DNA of 52,200 bases, from assembly GCA_023663345.1 (NCBI GenBank), contig JAMPHR010000003.1, positions 301,187 through 353,386 on the forward strand, given 5' to 3'. This stretch comes from Paenibacillus sp. (GTDB lineage: Bacteria; Bacteroidota; Bacteroidia; Bacteroidales; Muribaculaceae). Made by a program: the position numbers and the translations under genes. Positions 17,684 through 26,697 of this stretch are shown here, piece by piece; the stretch's first letter is position 1; each line of letters begins with the position of its first letter. The notes under the pieces were generated by a model. The model saw only the letters and a program-made list of their open reading frames with translations. It had not been told where the DNA came from and did not search any database.

Positions 17684-19003
17684 TTAGAACGAGAACTGGC
17701 ACATAGCGCCGATGCGTCGCGCCCAAGCATGTGAGCCGTCACAGTTCTCACGTTTGCCGAAATTAGCCTCGGCACCTACGCTTATGCGCGGGGTCACATA
17801 GTAGAATATATTGGCGGCGCCATACATTCCATACTTATATCCGTTGGCCGGACGCTCGCCCGAAGTCATATTTCTTGCCTGGCCGAATGTCACCGAGGCC
17901 ATCACCTTGTGAGAGAAATTATAGCTCATGCCCAGGAAATAACTCCAGCTCGGCACAGTGCGGAGACGTCCGGGAGCATCCATATTCTGTATCAGGTCAT
18001 ACTCACCCATGAGGAAATCGCCACCCACATTGGAGTACGAGCGTCCTATGTTGCCGATCGCATACACTGTGAGCGGTCTCACAGGATTAGCCACCGTCGA
18101 GAGCTGCAAGCCATATCCCACGGGAGTATGATTGGTCCCGTTGACCATATCGCGGTAAGGGAGAAATCTTGTTATGGCCGAGAGGCGCACATGCTGGTCC
18201 TGGGACCACTGATACTGCACCATGGCCGCAAGATTGGGCAGAGAGGTCGATCGCGAAGCCACGTTTGTCCCGTCGTCGGGCAGTGACATCTCGGGAGTCT
18301 CCACCGAAGCGGCCACCGTTATGCCTGATTTCTTGAATGTGTGCATCCATCTCACGAGCAATGCCGAGAAATCCATGCTCATGGTCGAGCCGTTGGCATC
18401 CACTGTGGGAGCGATGGCCGATCCGTCCGAGAATGTCGAGGTGGCATAACCCACCGTCCAGTCATTCACCGTGGCGTAAGCCTTCGACAGCTTGAAGTCA
18501 CGCCCCTGATAGCCATTGAATTTGGCCTGAATATACAGCTGATACGACCCGATCCTGCTGTTGCGGCCCAGCACCCTGAAGAACAGCGAAGTGCCCGACG
18601 GAGTGGTGCCCACATGATTGCGGTTGAGCGGAGTATCCCCTACCGGCACATTATAGGGAGTGAACGCGGCTCCCGGCATCGAGTTGCCCGGATCAAAGTA
18701 CATGCGCATTCTCACCACGCCACCTATACCCATGGCCATATTGGCATCATGGCTCATGAACATGAAATATGGAGCGGCGGGATCCTGATAATTGCGGAAC
18801 TGGTCGATATAGAAATTCTCTATAAGAGAGCGCACCGAGTCATTGCCCGGCTTCTCAGTCTCCCCGCCACCCATCATGATCACATGATGATCGGAAATCA
18901 GCGAGTCAAGTACTTCCTGACGCGAGGATGGCGTGGTCGCCGATACGTTGAGGGCGGCAAGGCCCAGCCCGATTGCTAACGTCTGACGTAGGAGATGTTT
19001 CAT
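17684..19003 (-). CDS. DcaP-like outer-membrane porin
   Basis: This is a beta-barrel outer-membrane protein of 439 residues resembling DcaP-family trimeric porins. A signal peptide MKHLLRQTLAIGLG ending near NVSA is followed by a short helix-like stretch (residues 28-40) and a barrel whose last strand ends in Phe (CQFSF), as expected for barrel assembly. DcaP relatives pass negatively charged small molecules, but the substrate here is unknown. It is convergent with znuC with 20 nt between stops. I could not find a TAnnTTTG promoter in the 149 nt upstream. Confidence 0.75.
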   Translation of the reverse strand: MKHLLRQTLAIGLGLAALNVSATTPSSRQEVLDSLISDHHVIMMGGGETEKPGNDSVRSLIENFYIDQFRNYQDPAAPYFMFMSHDANMAMGIGGVVRMRMYFDPGNSMPGAAFTPYNVPVGDTPLNRNHVGTTPSGTSLFFRVLGRNSRIGSYQLYIQAKFNGYQGRDFKLSKAYATVNDWTVGYATSTFSDGSAIAPTVDANGSTMSMDFSALLVRWMHTFKKSGITVAASVETPEMSLPDDGTNVASRSTSLPNLAAMVQYQWSQDQHVRLSAITRFLPYRDMVNGTNHTPVGYGLQLSTVANPVRPLTVYAIGNIGRSYSNVGGDFLMGEYDLIQNMDAPGRLRTVPSWSYFLGMSYNFSHKVMASVTFGQARNMTSGERPANGYKYGMYGAANIFYYVTPRISVGAEANFGKRENCDGSHAWARRIGAMCQFSF

Positions 19004-19152
19004 AATCTTATATGTGTTTTGATGAATAGTTTTGTATGCTTTGCATTTATTATGGTTTTATAACACACCTCGGTTAAAAAAAGTTGCACACTGTTTATAA
19101 ATTCATTCCCATCGATGTAACAATCACCCATCTTCCACGTCTATAATATAGA

Positions 19153-19662
19153 ATGGACCGCAAAGAGTTTGAATCAATAGCCCCGGAACTCAGGGACAGC
19201 ATCGTCACAATGGTCAGGAGGATCGTGGGATCTTCCGATCCAGGCCTGCCCGACGATGTGGCCCAGGACACCCTATTGCGTCTGTGGACTCTGCGCGACG
19301 ATCTCGACAGCTACCGCAGCGTCCATGCGCTCGCCATGGTCATGGCCCGCAACCGCGCCATCGACCTGCTCCGGTCAGCCCACCCCGACAGGCATCTTCC
19401 GCTCGACGGATACGATTCCCCTGACACGGCCTACGACCCTCACCAGTCGCTCGAATACTCCGAAGCCGGCCACAGGCTGTCAGGCATACTCTCCTCTCTC
19501 CCGTCGGCCCAGCAGGCGCTCATAAAGATGAGACACATCGACGGAATGGAGATAGACGAGATAGCCGCACTGACCGGATCGTCCAACGGCGCTATTCGCA
19601 CCATGCTCTCGCGTGCCCGCAACCATATCAAGGAACTCTTTCTTCAACAAAACATGAACTGA
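19153..19662 (+). CDS. ECF-type RNA polymerase sigma factor
   Basis: This is a small sigma-70 family factor of 169 residues containing only regions 2 and 4. Region 2 shows DDVAQDTLLRLW near residues 34-45. Region 4.2 has the helix-turn-helix EIAALTGSSNGAIRTMLSRAR near residues 137-157. The next gene begins 3 nt after its stop and encodes a membrane protein, the normal arrangement for an ECF factor and its anti-sigma. No TAnnTTTG promoter is clear upstream, consistent with autoregulation through its own promoter type. The signal sensed is unknown. Confidence 0.9.
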   Translation: MDRKEFESIAPELRDSIVTMVRRIVGSSDPGLPDDVAQDTLLRLWTLRDDLDSYRSVHALAMVMARNRAIDLLRSAHPDRHLPLDGYDSPDTAYDPHQSLEYSEAGHRLSGILSSLPSAQQALIKMRHIDGMEIDEIAALTGSSNGAIRTMLSRARNHIKELFLQQNMN

Positions 19663-19665
19663 CCC

Positions 19666-20235
19666 ATGAATCATACAATAAACGACAACAACTACGCCGA
19701 GTGGGTTGACCGCTTCCTCGATGCCGGCACGACTGTCGAGCAGGAGCGTGAGCTGTATGCCTACTTCGCCCGGCCCGATCTCCCGCCCGGGGCAGAAAAG
19801 TACCGGTCTATGTTCTCCTGGTACTCCGCCCTCCCGGACACTGCCTCAACAGCTGACACCTCAGTCCCGGCCACCTCTCCTCGCTTGCGCATCCTCCCTC
19901 TCAAAACATGGCAATGGGCATCAACAGCAGCATTGGTAGCCGTGCTGTTCACCGTAGGATTCAACATGCGCTCATCTCGCGACGCCACCGACACCTACTA
20001 TTCCGAGGGATACATCCTGCGCGACGGCCAGCGCATCACCGACATGGATCTCGTGCTTTCCGAAATCGAAAGAGCCGAATCCGAGATGAACACACGCCTT
20101 GCCGTGTTTGGCACCGGCGATTCCGACGAGTTTGAAGCCTTCGACCGGCGTGCCGACGAGCTCATGACCGCCGCGTTCGACATGGACAATCCTGATGTGC
20201 GCGACCTCGTAACACGCACCTCCCTTAATTACTGA
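19666..20235 (+). CDS. Membrane protein, probable anti-sigma partner
   Basis: This 189-residue protein has one predicted membrane helix at about residues 83-100. The cytosolic N-terminal part (residues 1-80) has the acidic, helical look of Bacteroidetes anti-sigma regions, including RFLDAGTTVEQERELYAYF. The extracytoplasmic part is acidic and helical and has no recognisable fold. The role is inferred from its position 3 nt after the ECF sigma gene. It lacks the zinc-binding HxxxCxxC motif of classical anti-sigma factors. Confidence 0.65.
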   Translation: MNHTINDNNYAEWVDRFLDAGTTVEQERELYAYFARPDLPPGAEKYRSMFSWYSALPDTASTADTSVPATSPRLRILPLKTWQWASTAALVAVLFTVGFNMRSSRDATDTYYSEGYILRDGQRITDMDLVLSEIERAESEMNTRLAVFGTGDSDEFEAFDRRADELMTAAFDMDNPDVRDLVTRTSLNY

Positions 20236-20287
20236 CACCATCACCTCCTCAACCCGCATATTTTACAATAACCAACCTGTACCATAT

Positions 20288-20749
20288 ATGATACGTACCT
20301 ATATTATCGCCATTCTCCTCTCTCTGGCTTCAGCTATCCCGTTGGCAGCCCAAAGCTCGATATCCAAACTCGTCAACTCCATCGAGGACAGCAAGGGATG
20401 CGACGTTATATACCGCGAGAACCGCGATCCGGCAACCCGCAAGGTCATTTACTCCAAGCGCCTCATCACTTTCAAGGACAAGAAACTCGCCCAACGCTTC
20501 GAGGATGCATTCCGCAAGGAACGGGAAAATTCTGTGGAATACCAGTCTAACGAGGACAAGTCAGCCTCAGTCTACAAAATCCGTTTCGACGACAATAAGG
20601 GGCATTGCTCCCAGTACACATTGGTGATCGAGGGCACCGGCCATGACAAGTGTACACTTTCGGCCGAGATCCACAATGCCGCCAATGTAAGCAAGAAATC
20701 CTCCCGCCGTAGCTCCTCCCATGACACCCGCACCCGCTACCGCCGATAG
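20288..20749 (+). CDS. Small secreted protein of the sigma-factor operon
   Basis: This is a 153-residue exported protein with a Sec signal peptide (MIRTYIIAILLSLASAIPLAAQ). The mature part is small and mixed alpha/beta. It ends in a very basic, Ser/Arg-rich tail (SKKSSRRSSSHDTRTRYRR) likely to be disordered. Similar small proteins (possibly DUF5024-like) often accompany ECF sigma genes in Bacteroides, so I infer it belongs to this regulon. The function is unknown. It lies 52 nt after the anti-sigma-like gene. Confidence 0.7.
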   Translation: MIRTYIIAILLSLASAIPLAAQSSISKLVNSIEDSKGCDVIYRENRDPATRKVIYSKRLITFKDKKLAQRFEDAFRKERENSVEYQSNEDKSASVYKIRFDDNKGHCSQYTLVIEGTGHDKCTLSAEIHNAANVSKKSSRRSSSHDTRTRYRR

Positions 20750-21096
20750 GCAATACACTTCATCCCCACTATAGCTCCCCCACACTCTCCTCTCTCCCCT
20801 GTTTTTTTGTTCATACCCCCATCTTCACACGGTCCGGGATCATGGTCTACCATGGTTCCGGGCCGTTTTTCACTTTTTTGGCCCAATTTTATGTTCAATA
20901 ACATAGCCCGCCAAATGTTTTTTTAAACAATCGCAAAAAAGCCGTTGTTTCTTTGTATATATCAGCAAAATGTCATAAATTCGTGAATTTAAAATACGAA
21001 AATACTACATACCGACGTCTTTCTCTCCCCCTTTTTACCTCAAATCGGAGACATCATCATTCTAACGGAATTCTAATCCTAAATACCTAAAAATAA
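20750..21096. other. Intergenic region before the glycogen operon
   Basis: This 347-nt gap contains the terminator of the sigma-factor operon (20830-20870). The AT-rich leader of the debranching enzyme gene includes a near-match -7 element TTTCTTTG at 20948-20955. I see no small gene in it. Confidence 0.5.
20830..20870 (+). terminator. Terminator of the sigma-factor operon
   Basis: Arms 20830-20846 and 20849-20865 form a GC-rich stem with three G-U pairs and a tight loop. It is followed by five T and, further on, a second T run. Confidence 0.8.
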
Positions 21097-23031
21097 ATGA
21101 GCTATCTAAAATTTGATAAGAACCTCATGATTAATCTGGAGCAATCTCTTCCCAAGGAAATGCTCCGAACCAATCAGGCAGGGGCCTATCACTGTACGAC
21201 GATAGTTGACTGCAACACACGCAAGCAGCACGGTCTGCTCGTGGTACCGGTGCCCGAACTCGGCAACTCCTGGCACGTCATGCTATCATCGCTCGACGAG
21301 ACCGTCTATCAGCACGGAGCTCCATTCAACCTCGGCTTGCACCGATACAGCGGTGGCGTAATGAGCCCCAACGGACACAAGTACATACGCGAATTTGACT
21401 GCGAGAGCGTGCCCCGCACCACCTATCGTGTGGGCGGAGTGATTCTCACAAAGGAAAAGATCTTCATCTCCAACGAGAACCGCATCCTCATCCGCTACAC
21501 TCTCGTAGAGGCCCACTCAGCCACCACACTGCGCTTCCGCCCCGTGCTCGCATTCCGTGACGCCAACGAGCTGTGCGTGGCCAACGATGCCCTCAACACC
21601 GAGATCCCCCTCATCGACAATGGAGTGTCGGCCTGCCTCTACAACGGCTATCCCCGCCTGTTCATGCAGTTTTCCCACAAACCTCAGTGGACCTACGATC
21701 CCCATTGGTACAACGGATTCGAATACGTCAAGGACCTCGAGCGTGGCGTGCCATACACCGAGGATCTCTGGGTGCCCGGATACTTCGATGTTCCCATCAA
21801 GAAGGGCGAGAGCATAATCTTCTCGGCAGGTCTCAGCGAGGTTTCACCCCGCTCGCTCGCCAAGATGTATGAGAAAGAGATCGCACAGCGCACTTGCCGC
21901 ACCTCTTTCTTCAACTGTCTCAAGAACGCCGTCAAACAGTGCTACCTCAAGGACGGCAAGGACATGTTCCTTCTCTCGGGCTATCCCTGGGGCAAGATCC
22001 TGGCCCGCAACACCTTCATGGCACTTCCCGGAGCCACCATCGCCATCAACCACCGCGAGGATTTCGAGAAAATCGCCGAGACCGGCCTCAAGGCCCTCCG
22101 CCACTTCATGAAGACCGGCGAGCTCGATAGCCGTATCCAGGGCATCGACCTCCCCGACATCCCCCTCTGGGCCGTATGGTCGCTCCAGCAGTATTCCAAA
22201 GCATATTCCCGTGAGGAAGCCGCTGAGAAATACCTCTCCGATATCCGCTCGATCCTCGATTTCATCCTTGCTGGCAAGCATCCCTTCCTGCAGGTAGATG
22301 CCGAGACGGGAATGGTCACCACCTATGGTATCGACAAGCCCATGTCGTGGATGAACGCATCGCTGGGCGGACGCCCCATCGTACCACGCACAGGCTACCT
22401 CGTCGAGTTCAACGCCCTGTGGTACAATGCGCTCATCTTCGCCACACGCATCACCACCGGCGATGAGCAGGCAAAATATCAAGCTGTCGCCGATAAGATG
22501 GCCGAGCCGTTCATTCAGACATTCCTCAACGATTACGGCTATCTCTACGACTACGTCAACGGCTCATACGCCGATCCATCCGTGCGCCCCAACATGGCCA
22601 TCGCCATCGGCCTCGACTACTCTCCGCTCGACCGCCGTCAGCGCAAACGCGTACTCGACATTGTGACCCGCGAGCTTCTCACTCCCAAGGGTCTCCGCAC
22701 CCTCTCGCCCAAGAGCTTCGGCTACCGTCCCAACTATCTCGGCTCGCCCGAGGACCGCGAGATGGCTCTCCACAACGGTCCCGCACGTCCGTGGCTCATG
22801 GGATTCTACTCCGATGCCTACCTCAAGGTGTTCGGTATGAGCGGTGTAAGCTACGTCGACCGTATGCTCATCGGTTTCGAGGACGAGATGACCCAGGGTT
22901 GCATCGGATCACTCTCTCAGCTCTACGATGCCAATCCCCCCTACGTGGGCCGTGGCGCCATCAGCCATGTCACCAATGTGGCCGAAGTGCTCCGCACGCT
23001 CACTACCCTCAAAAAATTCATTATGGACTAA
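21097..23031 (+). CDS. Glycogen debranching enzyme (amylo-alpha-1,6-glucosidase, GH133 type)
   Basis: This cytosolic enzyme removes alpha-1,6-linked glucose branches from glycogen. The 644-residue protein has the N-terminal bacterial/archaeal GDE domain (about residues 1-260) and the C-terminal (alpha/alpha)6 GDE_C barrel. Family motifs include YPWGKILARNTFMALPG near residues 304-320 and the stretch beginning SLGGRPIVPRTG near residue 425. It opens a three-gene operon (debranching enzyme, GT4 synthase, GH57 enzyme) typical of Bacteroidetes glycogen metabolism. The GT4 gene starts 15 nt after its stop. Confidence 0.9.
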   Translation: MSYLKFDKNLMINLEQSLPKEMLRTNQAGAYHCTTIVDCNTRKQHGLLVVPVPELGNSWHVMLSSLDETVYQHGAPFNLGLHRYSGGVMSPNGHKYIREFDCESVPRTTYRVGGVILTKEKIFISNENRILIRYTLVEAHSATTLRFRPVLAFRDANELCVANDALNTEIPLIDNGVSACLYNGYPRLFMQFSHKPQWTYDPHWYNGFEYVKDLERGVPYTEDLWVPGYFDVPIKKGESIIFSAGLSEVSPRSLAKMYEKEIAQRTCRTSFFNCLKNAVKQCYLKDGKDMFLLSGYPWGKILARNTFMALPGATIAINHREDFEKIAETGLKALRHFMKTGELDSRIQGIDLPDIPLWAVWSLQQYSKAYSREEAAEKYLSDIRSILDFILAGKHPFLQVDAETGMVTTYGIDKPMSWMNASLGGRPIVPRTGYLVEFNALWYNALIFATRITTGDEQAKYQAVADKMAEPFIQTFLNDYGYLYDYVNGSYADPSVRPNMAIAIGLDYSPLDRRQRKRVLDIVTRELLTPKGLRTLSPKSFGYRPNYLGSPEDREMALHNGPARPWLMGFYSDAYLKVFGMSGVSYVDRMLIGFEDEMTQGCIGSLSQLYDANPPYVGRGAISHVTNVAEVLRTLTTLKKFIMD

Positions 23032-23046
23032 TCCCCGCTCACACCC

Positions 23047-24309
23047 ATGAAAGCATTAATGTTCGGGTGGGAATTCCCACCTCACATCCTCGGCGGTCTC
23101 GGTACTGCCAGCTACGGTCTCACTAAGGGTATGTGGGAGTGTGGCGACATGGATATCACATTCGTAATCCCCAAGCCTTTCGGCGATGAAGAACGTCACT
23201 TCGCCAACATCATCGGCATGTCCCAAGTGCCCGTGTGCTGGCGCGATGTGTCCCGCGAATACGTGCAGGAACGCATCGGAAACGTCATGGATCCCGACCT
23301 GTATTTCCGTCTCCGCGACCACATTTACGCCGATTTCAATTACATGCGCACCAACGATCTCGGTTGCATCGAGTTCTCGGGCCGCTACCCCGACAATCTT
23401 GTCGAGGAGATCAACAACTATTCGATATGCGCCGGTGTCATCGCCCGCACTCTCGACTATGACATCATCCACTCTCACGACTGGCTCACCTATCCCGCCG
23501 GCATCCATGCCAAGCAGGTTTCGGGCAAACCCCTCGTGATCCACGTTCATGCCACCGAGTTTGACCGCTCGCGAGGCAAACCCAACCCCGTGGTGTTCGG
23601 CATCGAGAAGGACGGCATGAACAACGCCGACCACATAATCTGCGTCAGCAACCTCACCCGCGAAACCGTGATCCACAATTACGGCATCGATCCTGCCAAG
23701 GTGACCACCGTGCACAACGCCGTGACCCCGCTCACCCCCGAGCAGCTCAACGTGCCCGAGCACAAGTCCAAGGACAAGATTGTGACCTTCCTCGGCCGTA
23801 TCACTATGCAGAAAGGCCCCGAGTACTTCGTCGAGGCTGCCGCCAAGGTACTCAAGAACAATCCCAACGTGCGCTTCGTGATGGCCGGTAGCGGTGACAT
23901 GATGAACAAGATGATCCTCCTCGCCGCCGAGCGTGGTATCTCGGACCGCTTCCACTTCCCCGGTTTCCAGAAAGGCAACCAGGTGTACGAGATGCTCAAG
24001 GCCTCCGATGTGTATATAATGCCTTCGGTTTCCGAGCCGTTCGGCATCTCGCCCCTCGAGGCCATGCAGATGGGAGTCCCCTCGATCATCTCCAAGCAGA
24101 GCGGTTGCGCCGAAATCCTCACCAATGTCATCAAGACCGACTACTGGGATATCGACGCGATGGCCGATGCCATCAACTCGATCGTGACCTATCCGGCCAT
24201 GTACAACCAGTTGCGTGAGGACGGTCTCGCCGAGGTTAACCAGATCACCTGGGACAAGGCCGGACAGAAAGTAATCAACATTTATAATAAGGTGCTCGGC
24301 CGTTCATGA
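23047..24309 (+). CDS. GT4 glycosyltransferase, glycogen synthase type
   Basis: This is a retaining GT-B glycosyltransferase of 420 residues that most likely extends alpha-1,4-glucan chains of glycogen. The N-terminus MKALMFGWEFPPHILGGLG carries the glycine-rich sugar-nucleotide loop. The C-terminal domain has the EX7E-type motif in SEPFGISPLEAMQMG, with Glu residues near 332 and 340. Whether it uses ADP-glucose or UDP-glucose cannot be read directly. Its place between the debranching enzyme and the GH57 enzyme supports the glycogen role. Confidence 0.88.
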   Translation: MKALMFGWEFPPHILGGLGTASYGLTKGMWECGDMDITFVIPKPFGDEERHFANIIGMSQVPVCWRDVSREYVQERIGNVMDPDLYFRLRDHIYADFNYMRTNDLGCIEFSGRYPDNLVEEINNYSICAGVIARTLDYDIIHSHDWLTYPAGIHAKQVSGKPLVIHVHATEFDRSRGKPNPVVFGIEKDGMNNADHIICVSNLTRETVIHNYGIDPAKVTTVHNAVTPLTPEQLNVPEHKSKDKIVTFLGRITMQKGPEYFVEAAAKVLKNNPNVRFVMAGSGDMMNKMILLAAERGISDRFHFPGFQKGNQVYEMLKASDVYIMPSVSEPFGISPLEAMQMGVPSIISKQSGCAEILTNVIKTDYWDIDAMADAINSIVTYPAMYNQLREDGLAEVNQITWDKAGQKVINIYNKVLGRS

Positions 24310-24343
24310 CTTGTGGCTACCTGTAATCTAATTTGTAAACCCT

Positions 24344-24360
24344 TTTAAGCTTAGCTTAAA
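24344..24360. promoter_or_regulatory. 17-nt palindrome upstream of the GH57 gene
   Basis: TTTAAGCT, one T, then AGCTTAAA form a perfect palindrome 18 nt before the GH57 ATG. It could be an operator, an RNA hairpin tuning translation of the third operon gene, or a processing site. Confidence 0.4.
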
Positions 24361-24378
24361 CAAAACATAAGAAAGAAC

Positions 24379-25827
24379 ATGAAAGCAATCTGCTTCTATT
24401 TCCAGATTCACCAGCCATTCCGTCTGAAAAGATACCGCTTCTTCGACATAGGCAACGACCACTACTACTATGATGACTTCGCCAACGACGATATCATCAC
24501 CCGCATAGCCGAGCGCAGCTACATCCCCGCTGCCCAGACCCTCCTCCGCATGATCGAGGACACCAAGGGTGCCTTCAAGTGTGCCATCTCCATCACCGGC
24601 ACCGCCCTCGAGCAGTTCGAGCAGTACGTGCCCGAGTTCATCGACCTTCTCAAGAAGCTCGCAGCTACAGGTTGCGTCGAGTTCCTCGCCGAGACCTACG
24701 CCCACTCTCTCGCTTCGCTCGCTGATCCCGAGGAGTTTGCCAATCAGGTAAAGGTTCACGACGAGAAGATCAAGGAGCTTTTCGGCCAGGAGCCCAAGGT
24801 GCTCCGCAACACCGAGCTGATCTACTGCGATGACCTCGCACCCCAGATCCTCGAGATGGGCTACAAGGGAGTGATCACCGAGGGTGCCAAGCATATCCTC
24901 GGATGGAAGTCGCCCAACTATGTCTACTCTGCGGCTTCTGCTCCCAAGCTCAAGATACTACTGAAGAACGATAAGTTCTCCGACGATATCTCCGACCGTT
25001 TCTCCAACACCTCGTGGGACGAATATCCCCTCACCGCTGACAAATACATCTCCTGGATCGCATCGACACCCGCCGAGGAGCAGATCATCAACCTCTTCAT
25101 GAACCTTGAGGTATTCGGTGATTTCCAGCCCCGCGAGACCGGTATCTTCCAGTTCCTTGAGGCCCTCCCCCGCTTCGCCGCCGAGAAGGGTATCGAGTTC
25201 TGGACACCCACCACTGCCGTAAGCAAGCTCAAGGCTGTCGACGCTCTCCCCGTGCTTCACCCCATCTCCTGGGCCGACGAGGCACGCGACACCTCGGCAT
25301 GGCTTGGCAACAAGCTCCAGAACGAGGCTTTCAACAAGCTCTACAGCGTGAGCGAGCGCGTGCGTCTCTGCGAGGACCGTCGTCTCAAGCAGGATTGGTA
25401 CTATCTCCAGGCTGCCGACCATTTCTTCTACATGTCCACCAAGAACATGCACGACGGATCGGTACACTCCCAGTTCTCGCCCTACGACACCCCCTTCGAT
25501 GCGTTCACCAACTATATGAACGTGCTCGCCGACTTCATCGTGCGTGTTGAGGAGCAGTACCCCATGTCGATCGACAACGAGGAGCTCTCATCACTCCTCA
25601 CCACCATCCGCAACCAGGAGCGTGAGATCGAGACTCTCAACAAGGAGGCCGAGTCGATGCGTAAAAACATCGAACACTTCAACGAGGAGCACCTCCTCCG
25701 CGAGCAGGAAGCCGAAAAGGCCAAGGAAACAAAAGCCAAGGCTAAGAAAGCTCCTGCCAAGAAGACCGCTGCCAAGAAGGCCAAGGCTGAAAAGGCCACT
25801 GAAGCTCCCGAAGCCAAGGCTGAATAA
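24379..25827 (+). CDS. GH57 alpha-glucan enzyme with a Lys/Ala-rich tail
   Basis: This is a GH57 family enzyme of 482 residues acting on alpha-glucans (amylase or branching activity) in the cytosol. The family's first conserved region HQP is at residues 11-13. Later conserved segments include LRNTELIYCDD and FMNLEVFGDFQPRE, which hold the likely catalytic Glu and Asp. From about residue 400 there is a coiled coil, then a histone-H1-like tail made of Lys, Ala and Pro (KKAPAKKTAAKKAKAEKA), absent from the usual GH57 core. The tail may bind polyanions or tether the enzyme. It is the last gene of the glycogen operon. Confidence 0.88.
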   Translation: MKAICFYFQIHQPFRLKRYRFFDIGNDHYYYDDFANDDIITRIAERSYIPAAQTLLRMIEDTKGAFKCAISITGTALEQFEQYVPEFIDLLKKLAATGCVEFLAETYAHSLASLADPEEFANQVKVHDEKIKELFGQEPKVLRNTELIYCDDLAPQILEMGYKGVITEGAKHILGWKSPNYVYSAASAPKLKILLKNDKFSDDISDRFSNTSWDEYPLTADKYISWIASTPAEEQIINLFMNLEVFGDFQPRETGIFQFLEALPRFAAEKGIEFWTPTTAVSKLKAVDALPVLHPISWADEARDTSAWLGNKLQNEAFNKLYSVSERVRLCEDRRLKQDWYYLQAADHFFYMSTKNMHDGSVHSQFSPYDTPFDAFTNYMNVLADFIVRVEEQYPMSIDNEELSSLLTTIRNQEREIETLNKEAESMRKNIEHFNEEHLLREQEAEKAKETKAKAKKAPAKKTAAKKAKAEKATEAPEAKAE

Positions 25828-25860
25828 TCCTCAGGCCACAATCCTGATACAATAACAGGG

Positions 25861-25900
25861 CCTGTCCGCGCGTTGTGTCATCAACAGCCGTGCGGACAGG
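25861..25900 (+). terminator. Terminator of the glycogen operon
   Basis: CCTGTCCGC (25861-25869) pairs with GCGGACAGG (25892-25900). The stem continues three pairs inward, one of them G-U. A weak T-rich stretch follows. The hairpin covers the upstream GTG at 25875, so the SprT-like gene must start further downstream. Confidence 0.6.
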
Positions 25901-25967
25901 TCTTGTCATATTCTGCATCACCGGTCATGATTCGCATTGCAGGCTTAGTGATATAACTCCTACACCA

Positions 25968-26660
25968 TTGCGCCCCACTATCGAGTACATACAGGAACGC
26001 TTCGACCGTTACAACAGCCTCATGTTCGGAGGCCGGTTGCCACGCATACCCGTGAAAATTAGCGATGCGAAATCCTATCTCGGGCAATGCGTGTCGCGGG
26101 TTGCCACTCTGCCCGACGGACGCAAGGAGCACTCCGGTTTCGAGCTTCGCATCAGCACCCGCCTCGACCTTCCGGCCGAGACCGTCGATGACACCATCAT
26201 CCACGAGATGATACACTACTTCATCCACTACAACGGTCTGCCCGACACTTCGGCCCACGGCCCCATATTCCGCTCCATCATGCACGGCATAAATGCCCGC
26301 TATGGACGGCATATCTCGGTGAGCCACCACAGCACACCCGAGCAAAGAGCGGAATCCGACTCGCGACCCGCCCTCCACGTCATAGCTGTAATGACGATCA
26401 AGGGGCTACCGGCCGGACACGTGGGCATAAAGATACTCCCGCGCACGGCTGCAAGAGTTATAGAATTTCACCGTCGCATATCATCGTCGCCCGACGTTGT
26501 AAATGTCTCGCTCTATCTGCACGACGATCCGTTCTTCAACCGTTATCCGGTATCGGTGGCACTCCGCTATCATCCTGTATCGCACAGCGAGCTGTCACCC
26601 CATCTCGACACGGCACGCCGCATCGAGATCTCGGGCAACACGCTCAAGTATGCGAAATAG
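25968..26660 (+). CDS. SprT-like zinc metalloprotease family protein
   Basis: This is a SprT-like domain protein of 230 residues with the zinc-protease motif HEMIH in IIHEMIHYFIH. Relatives include SPRTN, which cleaves DNA-protein crosslinks. The bacterial role is not established. The family start TIEYIQERFDRYN lies just after a TTG codon at 25968, which I take as the start. The frame is open to a GTG at 25875, but that lies in the loop of the preceding terminator. The C-terminal half (from about residue 125) has no zinc-ribbon Cys pairs. The gene is convergent with the AlbA_2 gene. Confidence 0.75.
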   Translation: MRPTIEYIQERFDRYNSLMFGGRLPRIPVKISDAKSYLGQCVSRVATLPDGRKEHSGFELRISTRLDLPAETVDDTIIHEMIHYFIHYNGLPDTSAHGPIFRSIMHGINARYGRHISVSHHSTPEQRAESDSRPALHVIAVMTIKGLPAGHVGIKILPRTAARVIEFHRRISSSPDVVNVSLYLHDDPFFNRYPVSVALRYHPVSHSELSPHLDTARRIEISGNTLKYAK

Positions 26661-26689
26661 ACCCGCTGTCGCGGTCTTTACTATTTTTT
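26660..26689 (+). terminator. Terminator after the SprT-like gene
   Basis: A short bulged GC stem (26660-26676) directly overlaps the stop codon and is followed by a T-rich tract ending in six T. Confidence 0.55.
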
Positions 26690-26697
26690 CTGATACT

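Noticed and set aside
25875-25967. GTG start at 25875 for the SprT-like gene
   Set aside because: It lies in the loop of the glycogen operon terminator, and the added residues do not match the family N-terminus. The TTG at 25968 fits better.
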